Assembly: GCA_900767645.1 (NCBI GenBank)
Contig: CAAFZY010000041.1
Coordinates: forward strand, 1-33,572
Source of the DNA: Alphaproteobacteria bacterium
GTDB lineage: Bacteria > Pseudomonadota > Alphaproteobacteria > RF32 > CAG-239
DNA length: 33,572 nucleotides
Direction: 5' to 3'
Shown here: positions 1 through 7,698 of the stretch, piece by piece
Position numbering within the stretch: position 1 is the stretch's first letter
Layout of the letters: each line of letters starts with the position of its first letter
The notes under the pieces: generated by a model
Databases searched by the model: none
What the model was told of the DNA's origin: nothing
The model's input: the letters and a program-made list of their open reading frames with translations, nothing else
Translations under genes and position numbers: made by a program

Positions 1-33
1 CTCAAAACTAACTTTTTGAGGAGATTTTAGCTC
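1..33 (+). promoter_or_regulatory. 3' part of the prepilin-cassette RNA leader, copy A (cut by window edge)
   Basis: The window begins inside the leader that also stands before 9987 and 21527. CTCAAAA (1-7) can pair with TTTTGAG (14-20), forming the inner stem of the leader hairpin. GAGGAG (18-23) is the ribosome binding site, 10 nt from the ATG at 34. The outer 3' arm GATTTTAGCTC (23-33) is present; its 5' partner would lie left of the window. The inner stem differs from copy C (CTTAAAA/TTTTAAG) by a matched pair of changes. Confidence 0.7.
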
Positions 34-660
34 ATGAATACACAATCAGGCAGAAGTATGGTAGAAATGCTCGGCGTTCTGGCGATAATCGGAGTTTTAT
101 CAGTTGGGGCGATTGCCGGCTATTCCAAGGCGATGATGAAGTATAAGCTAAATCAGCATGCTCAGGCGGTTAATATTTTGATTAATAACGTGTTCTCGAT
201 TCAAGATAAATTGCCGCGTAACGCAACCGGCATAACCGATTATGCCACCTTGCTAAATAAACTCAATTTACTGCCCGACGGCATAATTCAAGCCAATAGC
301 ATTTATCTTTTAGACACGTATTTTAATAACAAAATCAGAGTAGCATATGAAGTGGGCAACCCCAGTTTGTCAAGCTTTCTTTTTTGGATTGGCAGATCCA
401 GCTCTAATCACACTTTAGAAGCTTGTTACAATATTCTCAAAGTTGCCAAAGAAAACTCTGCCAATGTGTGGTTTATGCGCACTTACAAGCATTATACCGA
501 CGGCAGCAATCACCCTTCGGATAATTTGTATACTTTTTATGGTGACGGCTATTGCACCGGAAACCGCATCTGCTTGCGAAACTTAAATATTAACAATCTG
601 GAGCAAGCTTGCCAAAGTTGCAAAGACGGGACGTGTTCTGTCGGCATTTTGTGGAAATAA
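34..660 (+). CDS. Type IV prepilin-like protein A, variable C-terminus
   Basis: A 208-residue protein with a class III (prepilin) signal: a short leader MNTQSG, then RSMVE, where Gly6 is the -1 residue and Glu11 takes the position of the conserved Glu5 of mature pilins. Arg replaces the usual Phe at +1. A hydrophobic helix covers about residues 12-32. The rest is a predicted periplasmic or extracellular head with Cys at 131, 174, 180, 193, 196 and 201, including a CxxC. Residues 3-40 are identical to the proteins at 9987 and 21527, while the remainder is very different apart from the Cys framework (GDGYC, then CL). It is a single gene with its own leader and terminator, and no prepilin peptidase or assembly ATPase is nearby. 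Pilin or pseudopilin membership is well supported; the role (fibre subunit, adhesin, minor pilin) is unknown. Confidence 0.85.
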   Translation: MNTQSGRSMVEMLGVLAIIGVLSVGAIAGYSKAMMKYKLNQHAQAVNILINNVFSIQDKLPRNATGITDYATLLNKLNLLPDGIIQANSIYLLDTYFNNKIRVAYEVGNPSLSSFLFWIGRSSSNHTLEACYNILKVAKENSANVWFMRTYKHYTDGSNHPSDNLYTFYGDGYCTGNRICLRNLNINNLEQACQSCKDGTCSVGILWK

Positions 661-697
661 GCTAAATAACACATCATATATAAAATGTGCAAAATTT

Positions 698-725
698 AAG
701 CCCCGAACTTAAAAATTCGGGGCTT
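698..725. terminator. Bidirectional hairpin terminator between prepilin A and ptsN
   Basis: Perfect 10-bp stem AAGCCCCGAA/TTCGGGGCTT with an 8-nt loop, followed by a T-rich stretch on the plus strand and AAATTTT on the minus strand. It lies between convergent genes and can serve both. Confidence 0.8.
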
Positions 726-729
726 GAGT

Positions 730-1173
730 TTAGTTATTTAAGATTGCAAAAACCTCTTCTTTGCTGCGGGCTTGTCGTAATTTTTCACAAACGTCTTGGT
801 CTTTTAACAACCGCGACAAAGCCGCCAAAGCAGTTAAATGGTCAGCTCCGCTGTTTTCGGGCGAAATCAGCAAAAAGACCAAATCAACCGGTTTACCGTC
901 GACCGCATCAAATTCAGTCGGTTCGGCTAAGCGGGCAAAAACCGTGGTAACTTTTTCAATACCGTCTATGCGGGCATGCGGGAAAGCCGTTCCTCCGCCA
1001 TAACCGGTTGAACCCAAATTTTCACGTTCCCAAACCGAATCTGTTACCATTCGAGCATCAGCCTTAACCGAGTCTGCAGCAACCTCAGCCAACTCTTGCA
1101 AAAGCTGGCGTTTGCTGTTGACCTTAACATCAATAAGAATATTGCTCAATGGTAAAATATCAGAGATTTTCAT
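730..1173 (-). CDS. ptsN: Nitrogen-regulatory PTS enzyme IIA (EIIA-Ntr)
   Basis: A 147-residue cytoplasmic PTS EIIA domain of the fructose/Ntr type, close to the usual length. The phosphorylated histidine is His66 in GTAFPHARIDG, the family signature. It receives phosphate from NPr and signals nitrogen, carbon or potassium status instead of transporting sugar. It follows hpf by 18 bp on the same strand, an arrangement common in Proteobacteria downstream of rpoN; rpoN itself is not next to hpf here. A GAGGA ribosome binding site 10 nt upstream of the ATG supports the start. No EI or NPr gene is in view. Confidence 0.93.
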   Translation of the reverse strand: MKISDILPLSNILIDVKVNSKRQLLQELAEVAADSVKADARMVTDSVWERENLGSTGYGGGTAFPHARIDGIEKVTTVFARLAEPTEFDAVDGKPVDLVFLLISPENSGADHLTALAALSRLLKDQDVCEKLRQARSKEEVFAILNN

Positions 1174-1191
1174 TAATTTACAATCCTCAAA

Positions 1192-1758
1192 TTATTTATC
1201 TGCTTTCGGTTCAACCCAGCCGATATTGCCGTCTTTACGGCGATATACCATGCTGATGTGACCGTTAGAACTGTTACGGAACATAATGGCGCATTCATTT
1301 ACCAAATCCATATACATAACAGCTTCTGAAACAGTGCAAACCGGAATGTTGGCATCGGTTTCGGCGATAGTAATCGGAGCATCAACATCAACATCAAGTT
1401 CTTCATCGGTTTCATGCAACGGCAACACTGCCTGATAAGCCAATTCCGCCAAACCGATTTTGCTCTTATGGTCGCTTAATTTGTTTTTGTTGCGACGCAA
1501 ACGGGTAGCAATATGTTCATTGGCATTGTCAAATGCCGAATAAGGATCGCCGGCAATACCGGAACCTTTTAATACCATATTTTTTGCAGGATGAACCGTA
1601 ACTTCAGCGCTGAACTCTTCGCCTTCTTTTGAAAAAGCAACCGTGCAGCTGATGGGGGCGCTAAAATATTTCATTACAGAATTTTCAATTGCCTCTTCAA
1701 CATGCTTGCGCAATCTGTCACCAATATCAACTTGTTTGCCTGTCAATGTAATTTTCAT
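1192..1758 (-). CDS. hpf: Ribosome hibernation promoting factor, long form
   Basis: A 188-residue protein. The N-terminal S30AE/RaiA-like domain (about 1-105) begins MKITLTGKQVDIGD and includes the sequence HIATRLRRNKNKL. A linker follows, then the C-terminal dimerisation domain of long HPF (about 125-185, with VYRRKDGNIGWVEPK). Long HPF pairs 70S ribosomes into inactive 100S dimers in stationary phase. GAGGA lies just upstream of the ATG. It is the first gene of a two-gene unit with ptsN. The 187-bp gap to tig should hold its promoter, but no convincing -35/-10 pair was identified. Confidence 0.93.
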   Translation of the reverse strand: MKITLTGKQVDIGDRLRKHVEEAIENSVMKYFSAPISCTVAFSKEGEEFSAEVTVHPAKNMVLKGSGIAGDPYSAFDNANEHIATRLRRNKNKLSDHKSKIGLAELAYQAVLPLHETDEELDVDVDAPITIAETDANIPVCTVSEAVMYMDLVNECAIMFRNSSNGHISMVYRRKDGNIGWVEPKADK

Positions 1759-1894
1759 AATTTTTCCTCGTATATTTTAAATTAATACCTGAATAGAATT
1801 TCAGTTTATTTCAGTTCGCTAAATATATCAACCTTATTTTGCACAAAAGTCAATAAATTTTATTGTTTACGAGGTCAACGCCTCGCATTAAACC

Positions 1895-1928
1895 AAAAGC
1901 GGCACTTTTAATGGCAAGCACCGCTTTT
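1895..1928 (-). terminator. Possible terminator downstream of tig
   Basis: Inverted repeat AAAAGCGG/CCGCTTTT with an 18-nt loop, just past the tig stop. On the minus strand the right arm ends in TTTT followed by GGTTT. The loop is long and the T-run is broken, so termination is likely but not certain. Confidence 0.5.
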
Positions 1929-1945
1929 GAACTTACAATCAGCCG

Positions 1946-3322
1946 TTATTTGCTTTCTTTTTTGGCTGATTTTGTTTTAGTTCCGGATTTTTTAGCCGGC
2001 TTTTTTTCATCAAACGAATAAAGTTCTTCAACCGAAACAACTTTTTCATTTAATTTAGTCTGACCTAAAATATAGTCAACGATTTTTTCTTCAAAAACCG
2101 GAGCTTTTAAGGCTTCAACCGCTTCTTTGTTTTTCAAATAGTAGTCAAACACGGCCTTTTCCTGTCCCGGATATTTACGAGCTTCGGCGGCTATGGCTTT
2201 GTTAATGTCTTCCGGAGCAATGTTGATTTTTGCATTCATGCCGACTTCTGAAAGCAACAAGCCCAATTTAACGCGGCGGGAAGCAATTTCTTTATACTCG
2301 GCGAGCAAATCTTTTTCATCTTTAGATTTTTCATATTCGTCAAGCTGATTATACTTTTTAGCTTGTTCATACTGTTTAACAATGCCGTCATATTCGGCAT
2401 CAGCCAACTTTTGCGGAACATCAAAGCTGTATTCTTTATCCAAAACATCAAGCAAGGCGCGTTTTAATTTCATCTTAGAAGCAATTTCATAATCTGCTTT
2501 AATGCGCTCAACAACTTTAGCTCGCAATGAATCTAAATCTTTTTCGCCTAAGCTTACAGCAAATTCATCATCAATAACAACCGGCTTAGGCTCGCGAATT
2601 TCTTTAATTTCAACGGCAAAAACCGCATCTTTACCGGCCAAATCTTTAGCGTGGTATTCTTTCGGGAAAGTAACTTTAACATCAACTTTGTCACCGGCCT
2701 TTTTACCGATAAGCTGATCTTCAAATCCGGGGATAAATGAACCGGAGCCAAGCTCTAACGGGTAAGCGCTGCCCTTGCCGCCGTTAAATTCAACTCCGTC
2801 AACCGAACCGACAAAGTCAATAACGGCAATATCACCTTTTTTAGTCGGGCGATCTTCGGCGATTTTAACATTTTCTTTGCGGCTTTCAGCAACATAGCGA
2901 ATTGCTTTTTCAACTTCTTCAGCCGGAACTTCGGCAGTAAGTTTTTCAAGTTCAACTTTAGAAAAATCACCGAGTTTGATTTCAGGCAACACTTCAACAA
3001 CAACGTCAAATTCAATATCCTGACCGTCCTTGAAAACTTTTAAGTTGATTTCAGGCATAACCGCCGGACGCAATTTGTTGTCTTTAACAATAGAATCAGC
3101 GGCCTGACGCAGCATTTCATCTAAAACTTCACCCAAAACCGATGCGCGATATTTTTGTTTAAGCATTGCTTTCGGAGCTTTGCCCGGACGGAAACCCGGA
3201 AGTTTGGTTGTTTTGGACAAAGCATCAAGCTTGGCGTCAATTTCTTTTTCAAAATCAGCTGCCGGAATTACGGCCTGATATTCTCTGTTCAAACCTTTAG
3301 ATTTTGTTTCTGTAACTTTCAT
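1946..3322 (-). CDS. tig: Trigger factor, ribosome-associated chaperone
   Basis: A 458-residue protein, within the family's usual length. The N-terminal ribosome-binding domain carries the signature GFRPGKAP (about 43-50). An FKBP-type peptidyl-prolyl isomerase domain lies near 160-245, followed by the long helical C-terminal substrate-binding domain. The last 20 residues form a Lys/Ser-rich tail (KKPAKKSGTKTKSAKKESK). It binds L23 at the ribosome exit tunnel and shields nascent chains. tRNA-Leu(UAG) lies 37 bp upstream on the same strand and may share its transcript. The usual clpP-clpX-lon neighbours are absent here, although lon is found alone at 11714. Confidence 0.96.
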   Translation of the reverse strand: MKVTETKSKGLNREYQAVIPAADFEKEIDAKLDALSKTTKLPGFRPGKAPKAMLKQKYRASVLGEVLDEMLRQAADSIVKDNKLRPAVMPEINLKVFKDGQDIEFDVVVEVLPEIKLGDFSKVELEKLTAEVPAEEVEKAIRYVAESRKENVKIAEDRPTKKGDIAVIDFVGSVDGVEFNGGKGSAYPLELGSGSFIPGFEDQLIGKKAGDKVDVKVTFPKEYHAKDLAGKDAVFAVEIKEIREPKPVVIDDEFAVSLGEKDLDSLRAKVVERIKADYEIASKMKLKRALLDVLDKEYSFDVPQKLADAEYDGIVKQYEQAKKYNQLDEYEKSKDEKDLLAEYKEIASRRVKLGLLLSEVGMNAKINIAPEDINKAIAAEARKYPGQEKAVFDYYLKNKEAVEALKAPVFEEKIVDYILGQTKLNEKVVSVEELYSFDEKKPAKKSGTKTKSAKKESK

Positions 3323-3359
3323 TTATTCCACTCTTTTGGTTAATCCATTCGCGTGCGAA

Positions 3360-3444
3360 TGGTGCGGGCGGAGGGACTTGAACCCACAAATCTTGCGACA
3401 CCAGATCCTAAGTCTGGCGTGTCTACCAATTTCACCACGCCCGC
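3360..3444 (-). tRNA. tRNA-Leu (anticodon UAG)
   Basis: Read on the minus strand, a complete 85-nt class II tRNA: acceptor GCGGGCG pairs with CGCCCGC, followed by an encoded CCA (plus-strand TGG at 3360-3362). The anticodon loop is CTTAGGA in a CCAGA/TCTGG stem, giving anticodon TAG. There is a long variable arm and a T-loop GTTCAAGTC. The D-arm contains GAAATTGGTAGACA, as in leucine tRNAs. Confidence 0.96.
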
Positions 3445-3584
3445 GGTTGATTTACTTTGCTGTTTGCATACTAGCTAAAATTTTATTTAAATCAAGAAAA
3501 ATTATAAAAGTATTGTATTGTTGAATAAAATTTTATAATATGCCCGCAATTAATTGATAAGCTTAAACTTAATGAGATGTAAAA

Positions 3585-5174
3585 ATGTCTGAAAACAAAG
3601 TAAATCCACGCAAAACATTTGCAATTATTTCACACCCTGACGCCGGTAAAACCACTTTAACCGAAAAATTGTTGCTATTCGGCGGCGCTATTGTGCAGGC
3701 CGGCGCGGTTAAAGCCCGCGGCGAAAACCGCCGCGCTCATTCCGACTGGATGAAGGTTGAGCAAGAACGCGGTATTTCGGTTGCCTCTTCGGTGATGACC
3801 TTTGAATATAAAAACATTACTTTCAACCTGTTGGATACTCCGGGACACGAAGACTTTTCGGAAGATACCTACCGCGTGCTGACTGCCGTTGATTCAGCCG
3901 TTATGGTACTTGATTCCGCCAAAGGTATTGAAACGCAAACCAAAAAATTGTTTGAAGTCTGCCGCTTGCGCAATATCCCGATTTTAACCTTTATCAACAA
4001 GCTTGACCGCGAAGGGCTCGACCCGTTTGTGTTGCTTGACGACATTGAAAAAACTTTGGCGCTTGACGTAACGCCGGCAATCTGGCCTATCGGCAGCGGC
4101 AAAGATTTTTTAGGCTGCTACGATATTATTAACGACCAGCTGATTTTAATGAATAAAAACGGCGACAAATCGCAAGTAAACGCCGTGATTGAAACCTGCA
4201 AAGGACTTGATGACCCCAAGCTTGACGCCCTTCTTCCGGCGCACGCCGTCAACAAATTGCGCGAAGACGTTGAAATGGTGCGCGAGCTGTGCCCGAAATT
4301 TGATTTGGAGCAATATTTGGCCGGCGCGCTCACTCCGGTATTTTTCGGCAGCGCGATTAATAACTTCGGCGTGCGTGAAATTTTGGACGGTTTATACCAT
4401 TTTGCCCCTTCTCCGCGTCCGCAACCGGCGGCGGAACGCACGGTAAACGCCTCGGAAAACAAAGTTACCGGTTTTATTTTCAAAATTCAGGCCAATATGG
4501 ACCCCAAGCACCGCGACCGTATTGCCTTTATGCGTATTTGTTCGGGGCACTTTAAACGCGGAATGAACTTAATTCAGGTTCGCACCGGCAAAGGCATTAA
4601 AGTTCCGACTCCGGTTATGTTTTTGGCGCAAGAACGCGAACTTGCCGAAGACGCTTACGCCGGCGATATTATCGGTATTCCGAACCACGGGCAGCTGCGC
4701 ATCGGCGATACTTTAACCGAAGGCGAAAGATTGCACTTTACCGGTATTCCGAGTTTTGCTCCGGAACTCTTAAAATCAGTCCGCGCGGTTGATCCGCTTA
4801 AATCAAAACACCTCGGCAACGCTTTACAACAGATTGCCGAAGAAGGCGGCGCCAGCGTGTTTAAGCCGATTATCGGCTCAGAATGGATTGTCGGCGCGGT
4901 CGGCGTTTTGCAGTTTGAAGTTATGGCCGATCGTATCCGCACTGAATTTAACATACCGGTTATGTTTGAACCAACGCAATATTTTACCGCGCGTTGGATT
5001 GAGTGCGATGATAAAGCGCAACTGCAAAAGTTTACGGACGCTAACCAAATGAACATTGCCTATGACCATGACGGCGCAATAGTCTTTTTAGCGCGCAACG
5101 CATGGCACTTGGGTAAAATAGCGGAAGATTTTCCGAAAATTGTGCTTAAAAAAACCCGCGAACAAGTTATTTAA
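3585..5174 (+). CDS. prfC: Peptide chain release factor 3 (RF3 GTPase)
   Basis: A 529-residue translational GTPase of RF3 length. The G1 P-loop is SHPDAGKTT (about 16-24), the G3 motif is DTPGHED, and the G4 motif is NKLDREG. A beta-barrel domain follows (about 290-390), then the RF3-specific C-terminal domain (GGASVFKPIIGSEWIVGAVG region). It recycles RF1 and RF2 after peptide release. It is transcribed alone, divergently from tRNA-Leu/tig. The start follows a GAGATG sequence 6 nt upstream. It uses more GCC/CGC codons than its AT-rich surroundings, consistent with good expression. Confidence 0.96.
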   Translation: MSENKVNPRKTFAIISHPDAGKTTLTEKLLLFGGAIVQAGAVKARGENRRAHSDWMKVEQERGISVASSVMTFEYKNITFNLLDTPGHEDFSEDTYRVLTAVDSAVMVLDSAKGIETQTKKLFEVCRLRNIPILTFINKLDREGLDPFVLLDDIEKTLALDVTPAIWPIGSGKDFLGCYDIINDQLILMNKNGDKSQVNAVIETCKGLDDPKLDALLPAHAVNKLREDVEMVRELCPKFDLEQYLAGALTPVFFGSAINNFGVREILDGLYHFAPSPRPQPAAERTVNASENKVTGFIFKIQANMDPKHRDRIAFMRICSGHFKRGMNLIQVRTGKGIKVPTPVMFLAQERELAEDAYAGDIIGIPNHGQLRIGDTLTEGERLHFTGIPSFAPELLKSVRAVDPLKSKHLGNALQQIAEEGGASVFKPIIGSEWIVGAVGVLQFEVMADRIRTEFNIPVMFEPTQYFTARWIECDDKAQLQKFTDANQMNIAYDHDGAIVFLARNAWHLGKIAEDFPKIVLKKTREQVI

Positions 5175-5189
5175 TTTGCGCATTAACAC

Positions 5190-5219
5190 AAAAGCCGCCA
5201 TTTTTAAGTGGCGGCTTTT
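5190..5219. terminator. Bidirectional terminator between prfC and pyk
   Basis: Perfect 11-bp stem AAAAGCCGCCA/TGGCGGCTTTT with an 8-nt loop between two convergent genes. T-rich flanks occur on both strands. Confidence 0.85.
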
Positions 5220-5240
5220 GTTATTGTTATGTGCGGCTGA

Positions 5241-6662
5241 TTACGGAATACGAACCGTGTGCAACATATTGGTTGTTCCTTTGCGACCAAGCGGAAAACC
5301 GGCGGTGCAAATAATATAATCGCCTGATTTACCGTAACCGCAAAGCTTAACATAATGAATAGCAGTTTCTTCCATTAAATCAAAGCTTTGGAACACTTCA
5401 GTATTTACAAAACTGCGCACACCCCAAACAATACCGAGCTGACGAGCCACCGCAATACTCGGCGTTATGCCCAAAATCGGCAAATTAGGACGTTCGCGCG
5501 CCATTGAAAAAGTGGTGAAACCTGAAGCGGTATAAGTAACAATAGCGGCAACATGCGGCAAAACTTTACCAAGTTCATTGGCGGCATAAGTAATGCCCTT
5601 AGATTCGTTTTCGCAAATTTCTTTTTCGCATTTAAGCATACAATCGCTGAAGTGCGGATCTTGCTCCACCTGTTCAATAATTTTGTGCATCATGCCCACA
5701 GCTTCCGCCGGATATTTACCGACCGCCGTTTCAGCCGAAAGCATCACCGTATCGGCGCCGTCATAAACCGCGGTTGCCACATCGGAAGCCTCGGCACGAG
5801 TCGGCATCGGAGCATTAATCATAGATTCCAGCATTTGAGTTGCCACAATCACAGGTTTGGCATATTTACGGCATGAAGCCAATATGCGTTTTTGCAATAC
5901 CGGAACGGTTTGAATCGGACATTCAACGCCCAAATCGCCGCGGGCAACCATAATAGCGTCTGAAAGCTGAACAATATCGTCAAGTTCATCAATGGCGCTC
6001 GGTTTTTCAAGCTTTGATATAATCAAGGCGCGGTTGCCTACAATTTCTTTGGCTTCTTTAACATCTTGCGCTTTTTGCACAAATGACAAACTTATCCAGT
6101 CGACACCCAAACTTAACGCAAATTCCAAATCATTGCGGTCTTTTTCGGTTAAAGCGGAAATCGGCAAAGATATATTAGGTAAATTTACGCCTTTATGATC
6201 AGAAAGCTCACCGCCTACTTTAACTCTGGTTACCGCATGCGACGAATCGCAAGAGATAATTTCAAGTTCAATATTACCATCATTTAACAGCAGCATATCA
6301 TGCGGCTTAATAGCGGCAAAAATTTCTTTATGAGGCAGGTTTACACGGGTTTCATCACCTAATTTTTCATCTAAATCAAGCACAAAGGTTTGTCCTTCTT
6401 TTAAGGTGATTTTTCCGCCGTTAAACCGCCCTACCCGCAACTTAGGACCTTGCATGTCGGCAATAATGGCAATGTGGCGGTTGCGCGATTCGGAAATTTG
6501 GCGCACCACATTATAGCGTTCGGCATGTTCTTCATGCGTGCCGTGCGAAAAGTTAAAACGAAAAGCGTCAGCGCCGGCATCAACCAGTTTTTCAAGCATT
6601 TCGCGGGTTGAAGTGGCCGGTCCGACCGTGGCTAAAATTTTGGTATGAGTATTTTCAGGCAT
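5241..6662 (-). CDS. pyk: Pyruvate kinase
   Basis: A 473-residue protein matching bacterial pyruvate kinases in length and order of motifs. Substrate/nucleotide contacts lie in FRFNFSHGTHEEH near the N-terminus. The active-site signature with the catalytic lysine is ISKLEKPSAIDEL, the metal-binding segment is MVARGDLGVE, and TQMLESM follows. The C-terminal allosteric domain ends in the GTTNMLHTVRIP tail. It converts phosphoenolpyruvate and ADP to pyruvate and ATP. The gene stands alone, divergent from gapR, with an AAGGAAA ribosome binding site. Whether it is PykF- or PykA-like cannot be told from sequence alone. Confidence 0.96.
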   Translation of the reverse strand: MPENTHTKILATVGPATSTREMLEKLVDAGADAFRFNFSHGTHEEHAERYNVVRQISESRNRHIAIIADMQGPKLRVGRFNGGKITLKEGQTFVLDLDEKLGDETRVNLPHKEIFAAIKPHDMLLLNDGNIELEIISCDSSHAVTRVKVGGELSDHKGVNLPNISLPISALTEKDRNDLEFALSLGVDWISLSFVQKAQDVKEAKEIVGNRALIISKLEKPSAIDELDDIVQLSDAIMVARGDLGVECPIQTVPVLQKRILASCRKYAKPVIVATQMLESMINAPMPTRAEASDVATAVYDGADTVMLSAETAVGKYPAEAVGMMHKIIEQVEQDPHFSDCMLKCEKEICENESKGITYAANELGKVLPHVAAIVTYTASGFTTFSMARERPNLPILGITPSIAVARQLGIVWGVRSFVNTEVFQSFDLMEETAIHYVKLCGYGKSGDYIICTAGFPLGRKGTTNMLHTVRIP

Positions 6663-6787
6663 AATATTTTCCTTTACTTAATTCTTTTTTTAACCATATA
6701 TAACAAAAATTATTACTTGTAAAATATAATCATTTTTGTTAACGTCTTTAATAACAATTTTTTAATTTTTTATAAAAGGAGATAAAA

Positions 6788-7030
6788 ATGGCTGAAGTTG
6801 GAGGCATTGCTACCGACAGATTACGTTCATTGATTGAGCGTATTGAAAAATTGGAAGAAGATAAAAAAGAAATTTCCACCGATATTCGCGAAGTTTTTGC
6901 AGAAGCCAAAAGCGCCGGTTTTGATGTTAAAATTATGCGCGCTATTTTGAAACTGCGCAAAATGAACGCCGCCGACCGCGACGAACAGGAATTTTTGTTA
7001 GATACTTACCGCAAAGCTTTGGATATGTAA
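6788..7030 (+). CDS. gapR: GapR family DNA-binding domain protein (DUF2312)
   Basis: An 80-residue, highly charged, helical protein. The core (LIERIEKLEEDKKEISTDI, then EVFAEAKSAGFD) is the DUF2312 signature, and the C-terminal part (LRKMNAADRDEQEFLLDTY) also fits. In Caulobacter, GapR binds overtwisted AT-rich DNA ahead of replication and transcription and assists topoisomerases. The family is nearly confined to Alphaproteobacteria, which supports the lineage call. A strong AAGGAG ribosome binding site stands 7 nt before the ATG. It is monocistronic with a strong terminator. The family assignment is firm; the Caulobacter role is assumed by homology. Confidence 0.92.
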   Translation: MAEVGGIATDRLRSLIERIEKLEEDKKEISTDIREVFAEAKSAGFDVKIMRAILKLRKMNAADRDEQEFLLDTYRKALDM

Positions 7031-7050
7031 TCGGTATAATTTAAAAAGCC

Positions 7051-7084
7051 AAAGGCTTCTTGGGTTTTCTGCCAAGAAGCCTTT
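7051..7084. terminator. Strong terminator downstream of gapR
   Basis: Perfect 13-bp stem AAAGGCTTCTTGG/CCAAGAAGCCTTT with an 8-nt loop, preceded by AAAAA and followed by TT. It lies between gapR and the convergent orphan gene at 7099-7611 and can act on both. Confidence 0.88.
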
Positions 7085-7098
7085 TTAATTGCTTAGAT

Positions 7099-7611
7099 TT
7101 AGAGCTGCTCCGCCTGCCGCGCGAGCGTATAATTAACGTACTCGCTTTTAAGGGTTTGCGCCTCGCGGTGCTCTTCAAGATAGCGCTCGGCATCTTCTCC
7201 TAACGAATGGAACTTTTCAAGCCATACTCTCAGTAAGCTAACGTCATTACGGCGCACCATCGCAAGTTCAGCTTCTGTTCCCGGATATTCATCGTAACAT
7301 TTGAACACCTTTAAGCAAGTTGCCGGCGATGCGGTAAAAAATGCCCAAAGGACATTTTCGCGCCAGAAGCCCCATTCTTTATATGACCACTTAAGCAATG
7401 ACTCGGAACCGGCAATCATCAGGCACTTTTCCGACTGCGGCTGAGGCCACATAACCTTTAAGTAGGCTTTTTGCCAATGTTCAGGTGCGGTTTTGAAAAA
7501 CTCCATTTCTTCATTTGCGCGCACCTTACCCATGTTATCAGAGCGGAGAAACTCCCTGAATCCCCGATAATCCCCACTTTTGAGGATATCTATCAATGTT
7601 TTTTCCATCAT
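7099..7611 (-). CDS. Uncharacterised soluble protein, no Shine-Dalgarno
   Basis: A 170-residue hydrophilic protein rich in Trp, Glu and Arg, with no signal peptide or membrane segment. I recognise no family. It reads as mostly helical, with repeated Leu/Trp-containing segments, so a helical-repeat fold is possible but unproven. The ATG (two in a row) has no purine-rich ribosome binding site; instead TAACCAAA lies 10 nt upstream of the first ATG in an A-rich run. The same TAACCAAA 8-mer precedes the orphan gene at 22246-22788, which also lacks a Shine-Dalgarno. Codon choice (CGC, CGG, CTG, AAG) differs from neighbours, hinting at later acquisition. That it is a real gene is likely from the long open frame and convergent position. 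Confidence 0.65.
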   Translation of the reverse strand: MMEKTLIDILKSGDYRGFREFLRSDNMGKVRANEEMEFFKTAPEHWQKAYLKVMWPQPQSEKCLMIAGSESLLKWSYKEWGFWRENVLWAFFTASPATCLKVFKCYDEYPGTEAELAMVRRNDVSLLRVWLEKFHSLGEDAERYLEEHREAQTLKSEYVNYTLARQAEQL

Positions 7612-7698
7612 AATATTTTTTTTTGGTTATACATAAAAATTCATCATCATCTATGTTTATAACAACAATCACGTATTTTGTCAAATAAAATTTGTCTA

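Noticed and set aside
1871..1884. GAGG/CCTC mini-hairpin between tig and hpf
   Set aside because: A 4-bp stem is too short to support a feature.
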